The notes: generated from the letters alone by a model not told the origin. DNA of 64,000 bases from Vibrio kanaloae (GCF_024347535.1 NZ_AP025497.1:682001-746000); one strand, 5' to 3'. Numbered from the stretch's first letter, positions 52,553 through 63,803 are shown. A program made the numbers and translations.

Positions 52553-53089
52553 TTGTCAGACTATCAATTCAGCCCTCAAGATGAAATTTTTATGCGACGT
52601 GCCATTGAGGTGGCTAAGCAAGCTGAGAGTGAGGGAGAGGTTCCCGTGGGTGCCGTTTTGGTAAAAGATGATGAGATTATCTCTGAAGGATGGAACCGCT
52701 CGATTGGTAGCCACGATGCCACGGCACACGCAGAAATTGAAACCTTGCGTAAAGCGGGGCAAGCTTTGGAAAACTATCGCTTACTTGATACCACTTTATA
52801 CGTCACGCTAGAGCCATGTCCTATGTGCGCCGGAGCCCTGTTACATAGTCGTGTAAAACGCATTGTGTTTGGTGCGCCTGACTTGAAAGCTGGTGCGGCG
52901 GGTACAGTGTTAAACCTATTTAAAAGCCAAGCGTCTTACCACTATGCTGATGTTGAACACGGCTTGCTAGAATCAGAGTGTCGTGAGCAATTGCAGGCAT
53001 TTTTCAAGCGTCGTCGAAAAGAGATCAAAGAGCAAAGAAAACGACAGCGATTAGATGAAGAGCTGGGCGAAAAAGCAGATAAAAGTTAA
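52553..53089 (+). CDS. tadA: tRNA-specific adenosine deaminase TadA
   Basis: A 178-residue cytidine/adenosine deaminase-fold enzyme. The zinc and catalytic motif HAE is at residues 59-61 and PCPMC at 89-93. It converts A34 of tRNA-Arg(ACG) to inosine and is essential in E. coli. The start is a TTG at 52553 with CTGGAG at good distance; the next ATG (52592) would cut into the first helix. The basic tail (RRRKEIKEQRKRQRL) is longer than in E. coli. Confidence 0.95.
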   Translation: MSDYQFSPQDEIFMRRAIEVAKQAESEGEVPVGAVLVKDDEIISEGWNRSIGSHDATAHAEIETLRKAGQALENYRLLDTTLYVTLEPCPMCAGALLHSRVKRIVFGAPDLKAGAAGTVLNLFKSQASYHYADVEHGLLESECREQLQAFFKRRRKEIKEQRKRQRLDEELGEKADKS

Positions 53090-53164
53090 CAGTCTGAATA
53101 GATCATTCCGCGCTTATGAGACGTTAAAAATAGGCACTTTCTATGCGAAAGTGCCAAAGTAAAC

Positions 53165-53299
53165 TTACTCGGCAATCATTTGCATGAAAGCACGGTTGCG
53201 CCAAATGATCTTTTTCTTATTATTTGAAAGCATACGCTTACGACGGTTTGCAGCAACGGTCTTATCAAGGCGCTTCGGTTTCAGTTTGTTCTTTATCAT
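53165..53299 (-). CDS. Small very basic protein (44 aa), unknown
   Basis: A 44-residue frame starting MIKNKLKPKRLDKTVAANRR with about 14 Lys/Arg, resembling a small ribosome- or RNA-associated protein. GGAAAT precedes the ATG at a fair distance. It is convergent with tadA, 75 bases away. The codon usage and length are steady with a real gene, and I recall similar short proteins in other vibrios, but I cannot name it. Confidence 0.6.
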   Translation of the reverse strand: MIKNKLKPKRLDKTVAANRRKRMLSNNKKKIIWRNRAFMQMIAE

Positions 53300-53555
53300 T
53301 TTAACGATTTCCTATTTGTCGTCTGACTTGTAGTTTGGAGCAATGTTTAATTATAGTGTTATTCGTTCTACCATGTTCGAATTTGCTTCGAGAGACATTC
53401 TACTCAACATTCGACGTCTTGATGAGACAACCCGTAATATTGATTATGGTGTGCCGTTATAAAGTTCGATTGTTACTGCAATATGACACGCTGCCTCTAA
53501 GCCTCACTTTGCCTATCCTACTCCGTTAGCGCGAAGCCATAAAATAGGGTAATAA

Positions 53556-53588
53556 AAAAGAGCAAGGCTAAATGGCATTGCTCTTTTA
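53556..53588 (-). terminator. Terminator after mltF
   Basis: AAAAGAGCAA and TTGCTCTTTT pair around a loop of 12 bases with A/T-runs on both sides. Confidence 0.8.
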
Positions 53589-53595
53589 GATTTTA

Positions 53596-55161
53596 CTACG
53601 GGGAAGCAGAACTATTAATTACCGACTGAGCAGCATTGATGGCTGATTCAGAGCCTGAGATCTCTAAAGGCGGGATCACGACCAAACCTTCAAGACTCGC
53701 TTCTTGTTCTTTATGCCGCTTATTTACATGGCCGATAATACTTTGGTAATAACGGCGAATGTTTTCAACGTAATTTTTTGCTTCATCACCGCGGGCGTAC
53801 CCGTAACGAGTATGTCTATAGTATTTCTTCTGTCGTAATAGAGGTAACCTATCTTTTACATCCCCCCAAGCATCAGGATCGCCACCTTGCGCTTTGGTTA
53901 AGCGACGTGCATCCATCATATGCCCGTAACCTACATTATAGGATGCAAGGGCAAACCAGATTTTCTCGTGTTGGTCAATGGAGTCTGGGACCCGGTTTAC
54001 GATACGACGCAGGTATTCGACTCCGCCCTGTACCGATTGCTTAGGGTCGAGACGGTTAGTCACACCAACACTTTTCGCTGTAGGCAGTGTCAGCATCATC
54101 ATACCGCGAACACCCGTCGGTGAGCGTGCGACAGGGTTCCAATGTGACTCTTGGTATGCCAAAGCAGCAATTAAGCGCCAATCAAATTCTTTCGAGTATT
54201 TCTGAAACAGTGGTGACCATTTTGGTAGTTTGCTATCTAACGCGCGGATAAAGGCACGAGTATCAACGTAGTCAAAGGTACCAATGTGGCCGATGTATTT
54301 CTCTTCCAGTGAAGCCAATTCACCAGATTGCTTTAGGTGGCCGAAGAACTCGATCAGTAAAGCATAAAGACTTTCATCTTCAGATCTCTGTAAATACCAA
54401 GAGATTGGTTGGTCTTCTGTTAGCTCAAAAGCTAATGCGACGTCTGGGTACAAACGTTGTGCCAGTGATAGCTCGATAGAGTCTGCCACCGTAAATAAAC
54501 GTTCGCCTGTCGATACTTCTTTTAGCAGGTCATTGATGTCTGCATTGTCGACCGCGTCGTAGATAAAGTCATCGTGTATGTTCTGCAGTTGCTTGAGTGT
54601 TGGTTCGAAGTGTGAGTCTTTCACTACCACCAAAGCTGGAGTTAATGTGTCACTGGATGGTGTTTCTTCCAATTGAGTTTGTGCGTTTACAAATTCAGCC
54701 TGACGTTCGTTTTCAAACGAGATCAGTTGTTCGAGGTTTCTTGGCCTCCATTGACCTTTCTTGTAAACGACTTGCTGGCTTACATAGTAATAAGCAGGTG
54801 CAGCGCGATACGCACGTGTCAGGTTATTGTTTTGTGTTAATCCGGTTGCGATGAGATCGATTTCACCTTTCTTTAAAGCAGGGAATAGGCCGGATAAGCG
54901 GTAAGCGGGTTTAACCTCAAGCCTTACACCAAGCTCTTGTGCAAACTCACGAGCTAACTCGTAATCTAAGCCTGCAGGGCCATCAGGACCAATGTAATAA
55001 GAGAGTTGGTTATTGAGGGTTCCGACACGAAGAACGCCGCGATCTCGTATCTGCTCAAGGACACTTTTAGGTTCAGATTCAATCTGGCACCCTATTATTC
55101 CAAACAGGGCAATAGCGAGCAGAAGGAATTTAGACGAAAAGGTGAGCGTAAATTTAGGCAT
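53596..55161 (-). CDS. mltF: Membrane-bound lytic murein transglycosylase F
   Basis: A 521-residue lipoprotein (lipobox GIIGC, Cys25). The first half is a solute-binding-protein-like domain (GVLRVGTLNNQLSYYIGPDG, GLDYELAREFAQELG). The second is an SLT lysozyme-like domain with catalytic Glu in AALAYQESHWNPVARS and GVRGMMMLTLPTA. It cleaves peptidoglycan to give 1,6-anhydro-muropeptides at the outer membrane. The start at 55161 begins the signal peptide; the longer frame is not needed. It is divergent from purL, as in many gammaproteobacteria. Confidence 0.95.
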   Translation of the reverse strand: MPKFTLTFSSKFLLLAIALFGIIGCQIESEPKSVLEQIRDRGVLRVGTLNNQLSYYIGPDGPAGLDYELAREFAQELGVRLEVKPAYRLSGLFPALKKGEIDLIATGLTQNNNLTRAYRAAPAYYYVSQQVVYKKGQWRPRNLEQLISFENERQAEFVNAQTQLEETPSSDTLTPALVVVKDSHFEPTLKQLQNIHDDFIYDAVDNADINDLLKEVSTGERLFTVADSIELSLAQRLYPDVALAFELTEDQPISWYLQRSEDESLYALLIEFFGHLKQSGELASLEEKYIGHIGTFDYVDTRAFIRALDSKLPKWSPLFQKYSKEFDWRLIAALAYQESHWNPVARSPTGVRGMMMLTLPTAKSVGVTNRLDPKQSVQGGVEYLRRIVNRVPDSIDQHEKIWFALASYNVGYGHMMDARRLTKAQGGDPDAWGDVKDRLPLLRQKKYYRHTRYGYARGDEAKNYVENIRRYYQSIIGHVNKRHKEQEASLEGLVVIPPLEISGSESAINAAQSVINSSASP

Positions 55162-55503
55162 CAAAATGAAATCTCGAAAAGTGGAAGCCCCTTTATACCA
55201 AACCACGCAAGGCTGGCAAAGCAGGTTTAATTAAACAGATGTAAAAGTGGTGATAAATGCAGCAAAAGTACCATTTACACAGAAAGATAAAAAAAATAAC
55301 GCAAACGGTTGCTTTTGGTGTTACGTCACAAAAAGAAATGCTTTATAATGCGCTCGCATTGAAGAGGTGGGATCGGCATAGGTTTGGCAACCTTCGGGAA
55401 ATTCTCTCAGGAATAGCTTCGAAGAAAACAGTTAGGTTGTACCTGTAACCCACTGAATTTATTCCAATACTACCTTAATCAACTGCATAAGAGACCTAAG
55501 CAC
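55162..55503. other. Intergenic region mltF-purL
   Basis: Contains the PurR-like operator (55299-55314) and a TATAAT box at 55344-55349, with about 17 bases to a weak -35 (TTACGT). A 150-base leader then precedes purL. Confidence 0.6.
55299..55314 (+). promoter_or_regulatory. PurR operator of purL
   Basis: ACGCAAACGGTTGCTT, close to the PurR consensus ACGCAAACGTTTNCGT (two mismatches), lies just before the purL -35 region. Binding by hypoxanthine/guanine-loaded PurR there would repress purL. Confidence 0.82.
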
Positions 55504-58500
55504 ATGAGAATTTTGCGTGGCTCCCCAGCTCTATCTGAGTTTCGTATTAACAAGCTTTTAGAGCTTTGTCGTGAATTAAGCTTACCTGTAACAGGTATTT
55601 ACGCTGAGTTTGCCCACTTTGCTGATTTAACGGCAGACCTAGATGAGTCTGAAGTTGAGAAGCTAGAAAAGCTACTGACTTACGGTCCAACGATTGAAGA
55701 GCATGAACCTGAAGGTTTACTGCTGCTTGCAACGCCACGCCCGGGCACTATCTCGCCTTGGTCTTCAAAATCAACAGATATCGCACACAACTGCGGACTG
55801 GCTAAAGTGTCACGTCTAGAGCGCGGTACAGCTTTCTACATTGAAACCTCTGCTGAACTTTCTGAACTTCAACTTGTTGAGCTGAAAGCAATTCTGCACG
55901 ATCGTATGATGGAAGTGGTTTTCACTGACTTCGAATCTGCAGCGGCACTGTTCACGGTTGCTGAGCCTGCTCCATATATGGAAGTTGAGCTATTAGCAGG
56001 TGGACGTAAAGCGCTTGAAGAAGCAAACGTTACCCTAGGTCTTGCACTTGCAGAAGACGAGATTGATTACCTTCTTGAAAGCTTCACTGAAAAGCTAGGT
56101 CGTAACCCGACTGACATCGAGCTAATGATGTTTGCACAAGCGAACTCAGAGCACTGTCGTCACAAGATCTTTAATGCTGATTGGACTATCGATGGCGTTA
56201 AGCAAGAAAAATCATTGTTCAAGATGATTAAGAACACCTTTGAAACGACACCAGAACACGTTCTGTCTGCTTATAAAGATAACGCAGCGGTAATGACAGG
56301 TTCTGAAGTCGGCCGTTTCTTCCCAGATCCAGAAACTCGTCAGTACAACTATCACCAAGAGAAAACACACATCTTGATGAAAGTTGAAACACACAACCAC
56401 CCAACGGCAATCTCCCCATGGCCGGGCGCATCAACAGGTTCAGGCGGTGAAATCCGTGATGAAGGCGCTACTGGTATTGGTGGTAAGCCAAAAGCGGGTC
56501 TGGTTGCGTTCTCTGTATCTAACCTTAAGATCCCGAACTTCGTTCAACCTTGGGAAACTGATTTTGGTAAGCCAAGCCGTATCGTTACTGCATTAGATAT
56601 CATGCTTGAAGGACCTCTTGGTGGCGCGGCATTCAACAACGAATTTGGTCGTCCAAACCTACTTGGTTACTTCCGTACTTACGAAGAGAAAGTTAACTCT
56701 CACGCAGGTGAAGAAGTACGTGGTTACCACAAGCCAATCATGCTGGCTGGTGGTTTAGGTAACATTCGTGATGATCATGTTCAGAAGAAAGAGATCCCAG
56801 TAGGAGCCAGCCTAATCGTTCTTGGCGGTCCTGCAATGAACATTGGCCTTGGTGGCGGTGCAGCATCTTCAATGGATTCGGGTTCTTCTTCTGAAGACTT
56901 AGACTTCGCTTCTGTACAACGTGAAAACCCAGAAATGGAACGTCGTTGTCAGGAAGTGATCGACCGTTGTTGGCAGCTTGGTGATGCGAACCCAATCGCA
57001 TTTATCCATGATGTGGGCGCAGGCGGTATCTCGAACGCACTTCCTGAGCTAGTAGATGATGGCGAGCGTGGCGGCATCTTTAACCTACGTGACGTACCAA
57101 ACGATGAGCCGGGCATGAGCCCACTTGAGATCTGGTGTAACGAATCTCAAGAGCGTTACGTAATGGCGGTTGCTGATAAAGACATGGCAACATTCGACGC
57201 GATTTGTAAGCGTGAGCGTGCACCTTACGCAGTCGTTGGTAAAGCAACGGAAGAGCGTGAGCTTAAACTTGAAGATTCACACTTCGACAACACGCCAATC
57301 GACATGCCAATGGACATCTTATTAGGTAAAACACCTAAGATGCACCGTGACGCTAAGACGCTAAAAGCGAACAACCCTGCGATTGACCGCTCTGGTATCG
57401 AGATGAACGAAGCGGTTGACCGTGTTCTTCGCTTGCCAACAGTCGCTGAGAAAACATTCCTTATCACTATCGGTGACCGCTCGGTAACTGGCCTTGTTGC
57501 TCGTGACCAAATGGTTGGCCCATGGCAGGTTCCTGTTGCTAACTGTGCTGTAACAGCAGCAAGTTACGACTCTTACCACGGTGAGGCAATGTCTCTTGGT
57601 GAGCGTACACCAGTGGCACTTCTAGACTTCGGTGCATCGGCTCGTCTAGCGGTTGGTGAAGCAATTACTAACATCGCAGCGACCAACATCGGCGATATCA
57701 AACACATTAAACTATCGGCTAACTGGATGTCTCCAGCAGGTCACCCAGGTGAAGATGCAGGTCTTTACGAAGCGGTTAAAGCGGTTGGTGAAGAACTATG
57801 TCCAGCATTGGGTCTAACTATCCCAGTGGGTAAAGACTCAATGTCGATGAAGACTAAGTGGGAAGAGAACGGCGAGCAGAAAGAAGTAACGTCTCCGCTA
57901 TCTCTTGTTATCACTGCGTTCGCACGTGTTGAAGATGTTCGTAAGACAATCACTCCTCAATTGCGCACTGACAAAGGTAATACAAGCCTAGTTCTTATCG
58001 ACCTAGGTAACGGCAAGAACCGTATGGGTGCGACAGCACTTGCACAGGTATACAAGCAGCTTGGTGATAAACCAGCAGACGTAGACAACGCAGCACAGCT
58101 AAAAGGTTTCTACGAAGGTGTTCAAGCTCTGGTTGCTAACGACCAAGTTGTCGCTTACCACGACAAAGGCGACGGTGGTCTATTCGTTACTCTTGCAGAG
58201 ATGGCGTTCGCAGGTCACTGTGGTGTTAATGCTGATATTGCAGCGCTAGGCGAAGATACGCTTGCGGCACTATTCAACGAAGAACTAGGTGCGGTAATCC
58301 AAGTTCGCAACGATGACCTAGACGCGGTTCTTTCTACACTTGCAGCAAACGGTCTAGAAGCGTGCTCGCACGTAATCGGCAGCGTTGAAGCATCTGATGA
58401 GCTAGTGATTAAGTCTGGCGAGTCTGTAGTAATTGAACGTAACCGTACTGAACTACGTACTATCTGGGCTGAGACAACGCACAAGATGCAAGGTCTACGT

Positions 58501-59415
58501 GACAACCCAGCATGTGCCGACCAAGAGCACGAAGCGAAGAAAGACAACTCAGATCCGGGTCTAAACGTGAAACTGAGCTTCGACGTAAATGAAGACATAG
58601 CAGCGCAATTCATCAATGCTCCTATGATAAATAAGGGCGCTAAGCCTAAGATGGCGATTCTACGTGAGCAGGGTGTTAACTCTCACGTTGAAATGGCAGC
58701 AGCATTCGACCGTGCAGGCTTCGAAGCAACTGATATTCACATGAGTGACATCCTAACGGGTCAAGCGGTTCTAGAAGAGTACAACGGTCTTGTGGCATGT
58801 GGCGGCTTTTCTTACGGTGACGTACTAGGCGCTGGTGAAGGTTGGGCTAAGTCGGTTCTGTTTAACGACTCTACGCGTGACCAATTTGAAAACTTCTTCA
58901 AGCGTGAAGATACCTTCTCTCTAGGTGTGTGTAACGGTTGTCAGATGCTGTCTAACCTACGTGAACTTATCCCGGGTGCTGAGTACTGGCCACGTTTCGT
59001 TCGCAACGAATCAGAGCGTTTTGAAGCTCGTTTCAGCCTAGTTGAGGTTCAGAAGTCTGATTCTGTATTCTTCAACGGCATGGAAGGTTCTCGTATGCCA
59101 ATCGCAGTTTCTCACGGTGAAGGCCGTGTAGAAGTACGTGACAACGACCACCTAAACGCGATTGAGAGCTCAGGTACAGTTGCTCTACGTTACGTTGATA
59201 ACAACGGTAACCAAACGCAGCAATATCCGAACAACCCGAATGGTTCGCCAAACGCTATCACAGGTCTAACAACGACGGACGGCCGCGTGACTATCATGAT
59301 GCCTCACCCAGAGCGTGTATTCCGTACGGTTGCTAACTCTTGGTCTCCAGAAGGTTGGGGCGAGAATGGTGCTTGGATGCGTATGTTCCAAAACGCACGT
59401 AAGAATGTGGGTTAA
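55504..59415 (+). CDS. purL: Phosphoribosylformylglycinamidine synthase PurL
   Basis: A 1303-residue single-chain enzyme, E. coli-like length (1295). N-terminal PurS-like part, two ATP-binding AIR-synthase-like halves ([11 protein letters not shown] near 210, [16 protein letters not shown] near 290, [16 protein letters not shown]), and a C-terminal class I glutamine amidotransferase with catalytic Cys in GVCNGCQ and the His-Glu pair in MMPHPER. It makes FGAM in purine synthesis. Preceded by a PurR operator. Confidence 0.98.
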   Translation: MRILRGSPALSEFRINKLLELCRELSLPVTGIYAEFAHFADLTADLDESEVEKLEKLLTYGPTIEEHEPEGLLLLATPRPGTISPWSSKSTDIAHNCGLAKVSRLERGTAFYIETSAELSELQLVELKAILHDRMMEVVFTDFESAAALFTVAEPAPYMEVELLAGGRKALEEANVTLGLALAEDEIDYLLESFTEKLGRNPTDIELMMFAQANSEHCRHKIFNADWTIDGVKQEKSLFKMIKNTFETTPEHVLSAYKDNAAVMTGSEVGRFFPDPETRQYNYHQEKTHILMKVETHNHPTAISPWPGASTGSGGEIRDEGATGIGGKPKAGLVAFSVSNLKIPNFVQPWETDFGKPSRIVTALDIMLEGPLGGAAFNNEFGRPNLLGYFRTYEEKVNSHAGEEVRGYHKPIMLAGGLGNIRDDHVQKKEIPVGASLIVLGGPAMNIGLGGGAASSMDSGSSSEDLDFASVQRENPEMERRCQEVIDRCWQLGDANPIAFIHDVGAGGISNALPELVDDGERGGIFNLRDVPNDEPGMSPLEIWCNESQERYVMAVADKDMATFDAICKRERAPYAVVGKATEERELKLEDSHFDNTPIDMPMDILLGKTPKMHRDAKTLKANNPAIDRSGIEMNEAVDRVLRLPTVAEKTFLITIGDRSVTGLVARDQMVGPWQVPVANCAVTAASYDSYHGEAMSLGERTPVALLDFGASARLAVGEAITNIAATNIGDIKHIKLSANWMSPAGHPGEDAGLYEAVKAVGEELCPALGLTIPVGKDSMSMKTKWEENGEQKEVTSPLSLVITAFARVEDVRKTITPQLRTDKGNTSLVLIDLGNGKNRMGATALAQVYKQLGDKPADVDNAAQLKGFYEGVQALVANDQVVAYHDKGDGGLFVTLAEMAFAGHCGVNADIAALGEDTLAALFNEELGAVIQVRNDDLDAVLSTLAANGLEACSHVIGSVEASDELVIKSGESVVIERNRTELRTIWAETTHKMQGLRDNPACADQEHEAKKDNSDPGLNVKLSFDVNEDIAAQFINAPMINKGAKPKMAILREQGVNSHVEMAAAFDRAGFEATDIHMSDILTGQAVLEEYNGLVACGGFSYGDVLGAGEGWAKSVLFNDSTRDQFENFFKREDTFSLGVCNGCQMLSNLRELIPGAEYWPRFVRNESERFEARFSLVEVQKSDSVFFNGMEGSRMPIAVSHGEGRVEVRDNDHLNAIESSGTVALRYVDNNGNQTQQYPNNPNGSPNAITGLTTTDGRVTIMMPHPERVFRTVANSWSPEGWGENGAWMRMFQNARKNVG

Positions 59416-59469
59416 TTAATCACTTACCTACATGCCGCGTTAATCTAGATTGGATTAAGCAAAAGTTAA

Positions 59470-59498
59470 AAGCGCAGATCGAAAGATCTGCGCTTTTT
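59470..59498 (+). terminator. Terminator after purL
   Basis: AGCGCAGATC and GATCTGCGCT pair around GAAA, followed by a T-run. Confidence 0.9.
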
Positions 59499-59540
59499 AT
59501 TGTTTACTGCGCTTTTAGCGGACATTTTGATAAAAGAAAA

Positions 59541-59570
59541 GCCGCTGGATTTAACCCCAGCGGCTTTCTG
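59541..59570 (-). terminator. Terminator after dapD
   Basis: AAAGCCGCTGG and CCAGCGGCTTT pair around ATTTAACC. Confidence 0.8.
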
Positions 59571-59600
59571 ATTTATAACAAAATGCATCTAGCATTTAGA

Positions 59601-60632
59601 TTAGTTGTTGCTGTGTAGCTCGCTGTTCAGTTCAACAGCAGACTTGTTCGCTAGACATTCGATTTGACCGGTGATCGAGTTACGACGGAACAGAAGATCA
59701 GAAACACCAGCTAGGTCGCGAGCTTTAATGATTTCTACTTCGTTGCCTTCTTTATCTAGCATACGAACCTTAGTACCCGCAGTTACGTAAAGACCAGACT
59801 CAACCGTACAACGGTCACCCATTGGGAAGCCAAGACCCGCGTTTGCGCCTAGTAGGCAGTTTTCGCCGATAGAGATAACCATAGTACCGCCACCAGATAG
59901 CGTACCCATGATAGAAGCGCCACCGCCGATGTCTGAACCGTTACCCACAACAACACCTGCAGAGATACGACCTTCAACCATGCTTACGCCAGTTGTACCC
60001 GCATTGAAGTTGATGAAACCTTCGTGCATAACCGTTGTACCTTCACCCACATGTGCGCCAAGACGAACACGAGAAGTGTCAGCAATACGAATACCTGTTG
60101 GTACCACGTAATCCACCATTTTAGGGAACTTGTCTACGCAATCTACAGACAGAGCGCGACCAGCAAGGCGAGCTTCGATTTGACGCTCAGCAAGCTCTGG
60201 AAGATCGATAGGGCCTTCGTTAGTCCATGCGATGTTGTGCAGTAGACCGAAGATGCCGTCCAGTACTGTACCGTGTGGTTGTACTAGGCGGTTAGAGATA
60301 AGTTGTAGCTTAAGGAAGCCTTCAGCAACTGATGCTGGCTTCTCGTCAGCCGCAAGAACAACAAGAACAAGTGGTTGCTCAGATGCTGCTGCTTTTTCTG
60401 CAAAAGATGCGTTTGCTGCATCGTCGTTTGCTGCGAATGCTTTCGCTAGTTCTGCGCTTTGTGCAGCAGAGATTTCGATAGCTTGGTTGCCTTCAGTGTA
60501 ACCTGCAACCTCACCAACAGCTGCTACAAGAGCATCGCTTGGGTTTAGAAGTGGGTTAGGAAAGAACGCTTCAATGATTTTATTGTCGCGATTTTTGGTT
60601 GCCGTACCGAAGGCTAGTGAAAAGTAAGCCAT
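59601..60632 (-). CDS. dapD: Tetrahydrodipicolinate N-succinyltransferase DapD
   Basis: A 343-residue enzyme of the longer DapD type found in vibrios and pseudomonads (E. coli DapD is 274). A left-handed beta-helix of hexapeptide repeats runs through about residues 175-290 (VRLGAHVGEGTTVMHEGFIN, GNGSDIGGGASIMGTLSGGG). It transfers succinyl from succinyl-CoA to tetrahydrodipicolinate in lysine/DAP synthesis. Convergent with purL; two terminators lie between them. Confidence 0.93.
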   Translation of the reverse strand: MAYFSLAFGTATKNRDNKIIEAFFPNPLLNPSDALVAAVGEVAGYTEGNQAIEISAAQSAELAKAFAANDDAANASFAEKAAASEQPLVLVVLAADEKPASVAEGFLKLQLISNRLVQPHGTVLDGIFGLLHNIAWTNEGPIDLPELAERQIEARLAGRALSVDCVDKFPKMVDYVVPTGIRIADTSRVRLGAHVGEGTTVMHEGFINFNAGTTGVSMVEGRISAGVVVGNGSDIGGGASIMGTLSGGGTMVISIGENCLLGANAGLGFPMGDRCTVESGLYVTAGTKVRMLDKEGNEVEIIKARDLAGVSDLLFRRNSITGQIECLANKSAVELNSELHSNN

Positions 60633-61134
60633 GTTGAATCTCCATGTGTTGAGTCTTGATTTTGCTATTCAATAACAGCGGTTCGAATAACAAGCGCTGC
60701 CGTTAGCAAAGTTAATTTAATTGCGTTCATCATAAAGAGAGCGCCCTCGTTATGAAAGGCCGCATTGGGATAAAGTCTGTAAAATGATACTGCTTGTCTT
60801 TTTAGCGATAGTTTTTATTATCCGGATACTAACCTAATAGCTTAACGAGTCGCACTCACTTTAGTTGCACGTAACAACCTCTATTCCATATCTGATACTT
60901 ATGTTAAGTGATCTCTTTGTTATCAGTATCAATAGGATTAGTCACACTTCCTTCATAAATATATGTTTATTATGAAAATTAATCGAGTTCTGTTGATTTA
61001 TCGTTTGTGCTTACAATCTGAGTAAATACTCAAACTTTCAACCAACTAACTAAGATGAAAATCACTAAAACTTAAAAAAATATCAGTATATTGCCTGCAA
61101 TAACGACATTAAAACGATGAATAAAGGATCTTCT
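60633..61134. other. Divergent promoter region dapD / 5'-nucleotidase
   Basis: No gene seen. AT-rich. It must hold the promoters of both genes, but I cannot call a clear -35/-10 pair or operator. Confidence 0.4.
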
Positions 61135-62835
61135 ATGAATTTTACTAAGTCTTTACTGGTGCTCTCTATCGGCATGGCGATGGTTGGTTGTGGCTCGGAT
61201 AGTGACGATATCACGGTGACATGTGATACCGCGGATTCTTGTACCAAATTTACGGTTTTGCATACTAACGATAACCATGGTCGTTTTTGGGAGAATAGTA
61301 AGGGTGAGTATGGGATGGCGGCTCGTAAGACGCTGATTGATAGTATTCGTGAAGAAGTTACTCAAAATGGTGGTGAAACGATCCTATTGTCTGGCGGTGA
61401 TATTAATACCGGTGTGCCTGAGTCTGATATGCAGGATGCCGTCCCTGATTTTGTTGGTATGAACCTTCTCGGTTACGATGCGATGGCATTAGGCAACCAT
61501 GAATTCGACAACAGCTTAGATGTACTAGACATGCAGGCTGAGTTGGCTGACTTCCCTATGCTAGCGGCGAATATTTATATAAAAGATGGAGACACAGTTA
61601 CTGATGAACGCCTTTTCTCTCCATATAAAGTATTCACCATTAATGGGTTAAAAATTGCAGTTATTGGCTTAACGACCAAAGACACAGCAAAACTTGTTAA
61701 CCCTGATAATGTCGCGACGATCCACTTTGCCGATCCACAAGTCGAAATCAAAAAAGCCATACAAGAAATCGAGGCAAATGAAACGGTTGATCTGATTTTT
61801 GCTACCACTCATATGGGGCACTACGCAGATGGTCAGCACGGCAGCGAAGCGCCTGGCGATGTGTTGCTTGCTCGTTCTATAGAGGAAGGTCAACTGGACG
61901 CCATCATCGGAGGGCATTCTCAAAATCCAGTTTGTATGGAAGGCAATGAATACGCAGATTTTAATCCGGGAGATGATTGTAAACCGGATCAGCAAAATGG
62001 TACCTACATCATGCAAGCTCATGAGTGGGGTAAGTATGTAGGTCGAGCTGACTTTGAATTCTATGGCGGTAAACTGCACTTAGCGAAATACGATCTGGTC
62101 CCGGTGAACTTAAAAGAGAAGGATGAAAATGGTGATTATCAGTTTATCCAAGCTGAAATTGAACCTGATTCAACTGTGATTGCGACGCTTTCTGCGTATC
62201 AACAGCAAGGGCAAGAGTTGCTTGATGAGGTTATCTCGAACACAGATGCGAAGCTTGAAGGTGATCGTAATGTGGTTCGAACTGAGCAAACTAATCTTGG
62301 GCACTTGTTAGGGGAAGCATACCGCACTTATGACTTAGTGAATGCTGACTTTGGTGTGATGAATTCCGGTGGTGTACGTGATTCAATTGCAAAGGGAGAG
62401 GTGACGTATCGCGATGTTTTGACGGTGCAACCTTTCGGAAACTTCGTGACCAAAGCAACGATGACAGGGGCTGAGGTGAAAGCGTATTTAGATGTGGTTG
62501 CGACGATGACTGCGGGTTCAGGCGCTTACGCTCAACTCGACAACATTAGTTTAACCGTTGACTGTGACTTGGGTGATGTAACCATTCGAGATATCAATGG
62601 CAAAGGTTTTGACTTGGCAGATACTTACACGTTTTCTGTGATCAGCTTCAGCGCCGCTGGTGGCGATGATTACCCAGTGATTGATGTTGAATCTACTCAA
62701 ATGACAGATGCATCTGTGTTGCGTGAGTTCTTTGCCAATAACCCTCAAGTGAAAGCTGACGATTATGCTCCAGTGGACGGTGAACTCATCTATAGGAGCA
62801 ATGGCGTAGACGTGAAAGGTTGCCCTGCGAACTGA
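61135..62835 (+). CDS. 5'-nucleotidase/UshA-like lipoprotein
   Basis: A 566-residue lipoprotein (lipobox MVGC, Cys19). The N-terminal metallophosphatase domain shows LHTNDNHGRFW, LSGGDINTGVPESD, ALGNHEFDNS and GGHSQNPVC, all the metal-ligand blocks. The C-terminal 5'-nucleotidase domain has GVMNSGGVRDSIAKGEVTYR. It removes phosphate from nucleotides outside the inner membrane, helping uptake of extracellular DNA breakdown products. The start at 61135 has AAAGGATC; the frame from 61117 adds six residues. A terminator follows. Confidence 0.88.
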   Translation: MNFTKSLLVLSIGMAMVGCGSDSDDITVTCDTADSCTKFTVLHTNDNHGRFWENSKGEYGMAARKTLIDSIREEVTQNGGETILLSGGDINTGVPESDMQDAVPDFVGMNLLGYDAMALGNHEFDNSLDVLDMQAELADFPMLAANIYIKDGDTVTDERLFSPYKVFTINGLKIAVIGLTTKDTAKLVNPDNVATIHFADPQVEIKKAIQEIEANETVDLIFATTHMGHYADGQHGSEAPGDVLLARSIEEGQLDAIIGGHSQNPVCMEGNEYADFNPGDDCKPDQQNGTYIMQAHEWGKYVGRADFEFYGGKLHLAKYDLVPVNLKEKDENGDYQFIQAEIEPDSTVIATLSAYQQQGQELLDEVISNTDAKLEGDRNVVRTEQTNLGHLLGEAYRTYDLVNADFGVMNSGGVRDSIAKGEVTYRDVLTVQPFGNFVTKATMTGAEVKAYLDVVATMTAGSGAYAQLDNISLTVDCDLGDVTIRDINGKGFDLADTYTFSVISFSAAGGDDYPVIDVESTQMTDASVLREFFANNPQVKADDYAPVDGELIYRSNGVDVKGCPAN

Positions 62836-62857
62836 TTTTTGAGAAGGCCTTGAAGAC

Positions 62858-62887
62858 AATAGCCAGCGAATCGCTGGCTATTTTTTT
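62858..62887 (+). terminator. Terminator after the 5'-nucleotidase gene
   Basis: AATAGCCAGCG and CGCTGGCTATT pair and T7 follows; the A-rich other side may also help end the convergent MarC gene. Confidence 0.85.
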
Positions 62888-62910
62888 ATAAAATTTAGTG
62901 AAATCAAACG

Positions 62911-63552
62911 CTAGATAAACAGCGCCTTATAAGCCTGTTCAATCCCTTCAATCAACATTTGTATACCGATAACTGCGAGTATTAACCCCATCATTCGAGT
63001 AATCACGTTCAATGCGCTTGGCCCTACGGCTTTCACGAAGCGTTCGCCGAATACAAATAATATGTAGGTTAAGGTACACAGTAGACCAAACGCGACGATG
63101 GTTATGATGGTCTCGTAAATTCCTTCTGTGCTGGCAAAGTTCATCGCGGTGGCTATAGTGCCGGGGCCCGCCAGTATAGGCATGGCTAAAGGTGATACTG
63201 CGATACTCAATGCTGCATCTTGCTGCGCGTCTGAATTGACCTTCTCTTTTGCTTTGGCGTGTGTTGAGTCGCCTTGTAGCATGTGAAAGCCAATCAAAAA
63301 GACCAGAATGCCGCCCGTGATGCGCAGTGCGTACAGTGTGATACCAAACAGGTCAAAGATCAGTTTGCCAGAGAGCGCAAAAGTACTGACGATGACGAAT
63401 GCGATAAACACTGAACGGAAGGCGATGGATTTGACCGTTTCCCTGTCATTGTCACTGGTTAGTCCAAGAAAGATTGGCGTATTAGCGATAGGGTTCATAA
63501 TGGCGAAAAAGCCCATGAACACGGTAATGGTATGAATGATGAGCTCTTTCAT
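62911..63552 (-). CDS. yhgN: MarC/YhgN-family membrane protein
   Basis: A 213-residue inner-membrane protein with six membrane segments. Family features: FFAIMNPIANTPIFLGLT near residue 16 and SPLAMPILAGPGTIATAMNF near 121. Members are named NAAT/MarC transporters; the substrate is unknown and the MarC name is misleading. It is convergent with the nucleotidase gene. Confidence 0.88.
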   Translation of the reverse strand: MKELIIHTITVFMGFFAIMNPIANTPIFLGLTSDNDRETVKSIAFRSVFIAFVIVSTFALSGKLIFDLFGITLYALRITGGILVFLIGFHMLQGDSTHAKAKEKVNSDAQQDAALSIAVSPLAMPILAGPGTIATAMNFASTEGIYETIITIVAFGLLCTLTYILFVFGERFVKAVGPSALNVITRMMGLILAVIGIQMLIEGIEQAYKALFI

Positions 63553-63654
63553 ATTATTCCTTTGAAAATATGCAGTTAAATACCAATGGTTGGTGTATTT
63601 AATCTTAGATACAAATAATTATTAGAAATAGATAGTAGAGCAAGTGTGAATGAA

Positions 63655-63686
63655 AAACAGCCAACGGAAGACTGGCTGTTTGGTTT
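63655..63686. terminator. Hairpin in the yhgN upstream gap
   Basis: AAACAGCCA and TGGCTGTTT pair around ACGGAAGAC, with T-rich sequence after it. It may terminate transcription from the right-hand region. Confidence 0.6.
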
Positions 63687-63803
63687 TAGTGATAGGTGTA
63701 GAGTTTTGGTCGTGCAGTATTGCGAGTTTCTCAAATCAAAAAACGCCAATAACGAACTCTAATTCGAGGCGTCATTGACGTTTTTTAGAAAGCGATCAGC
63801 TAG

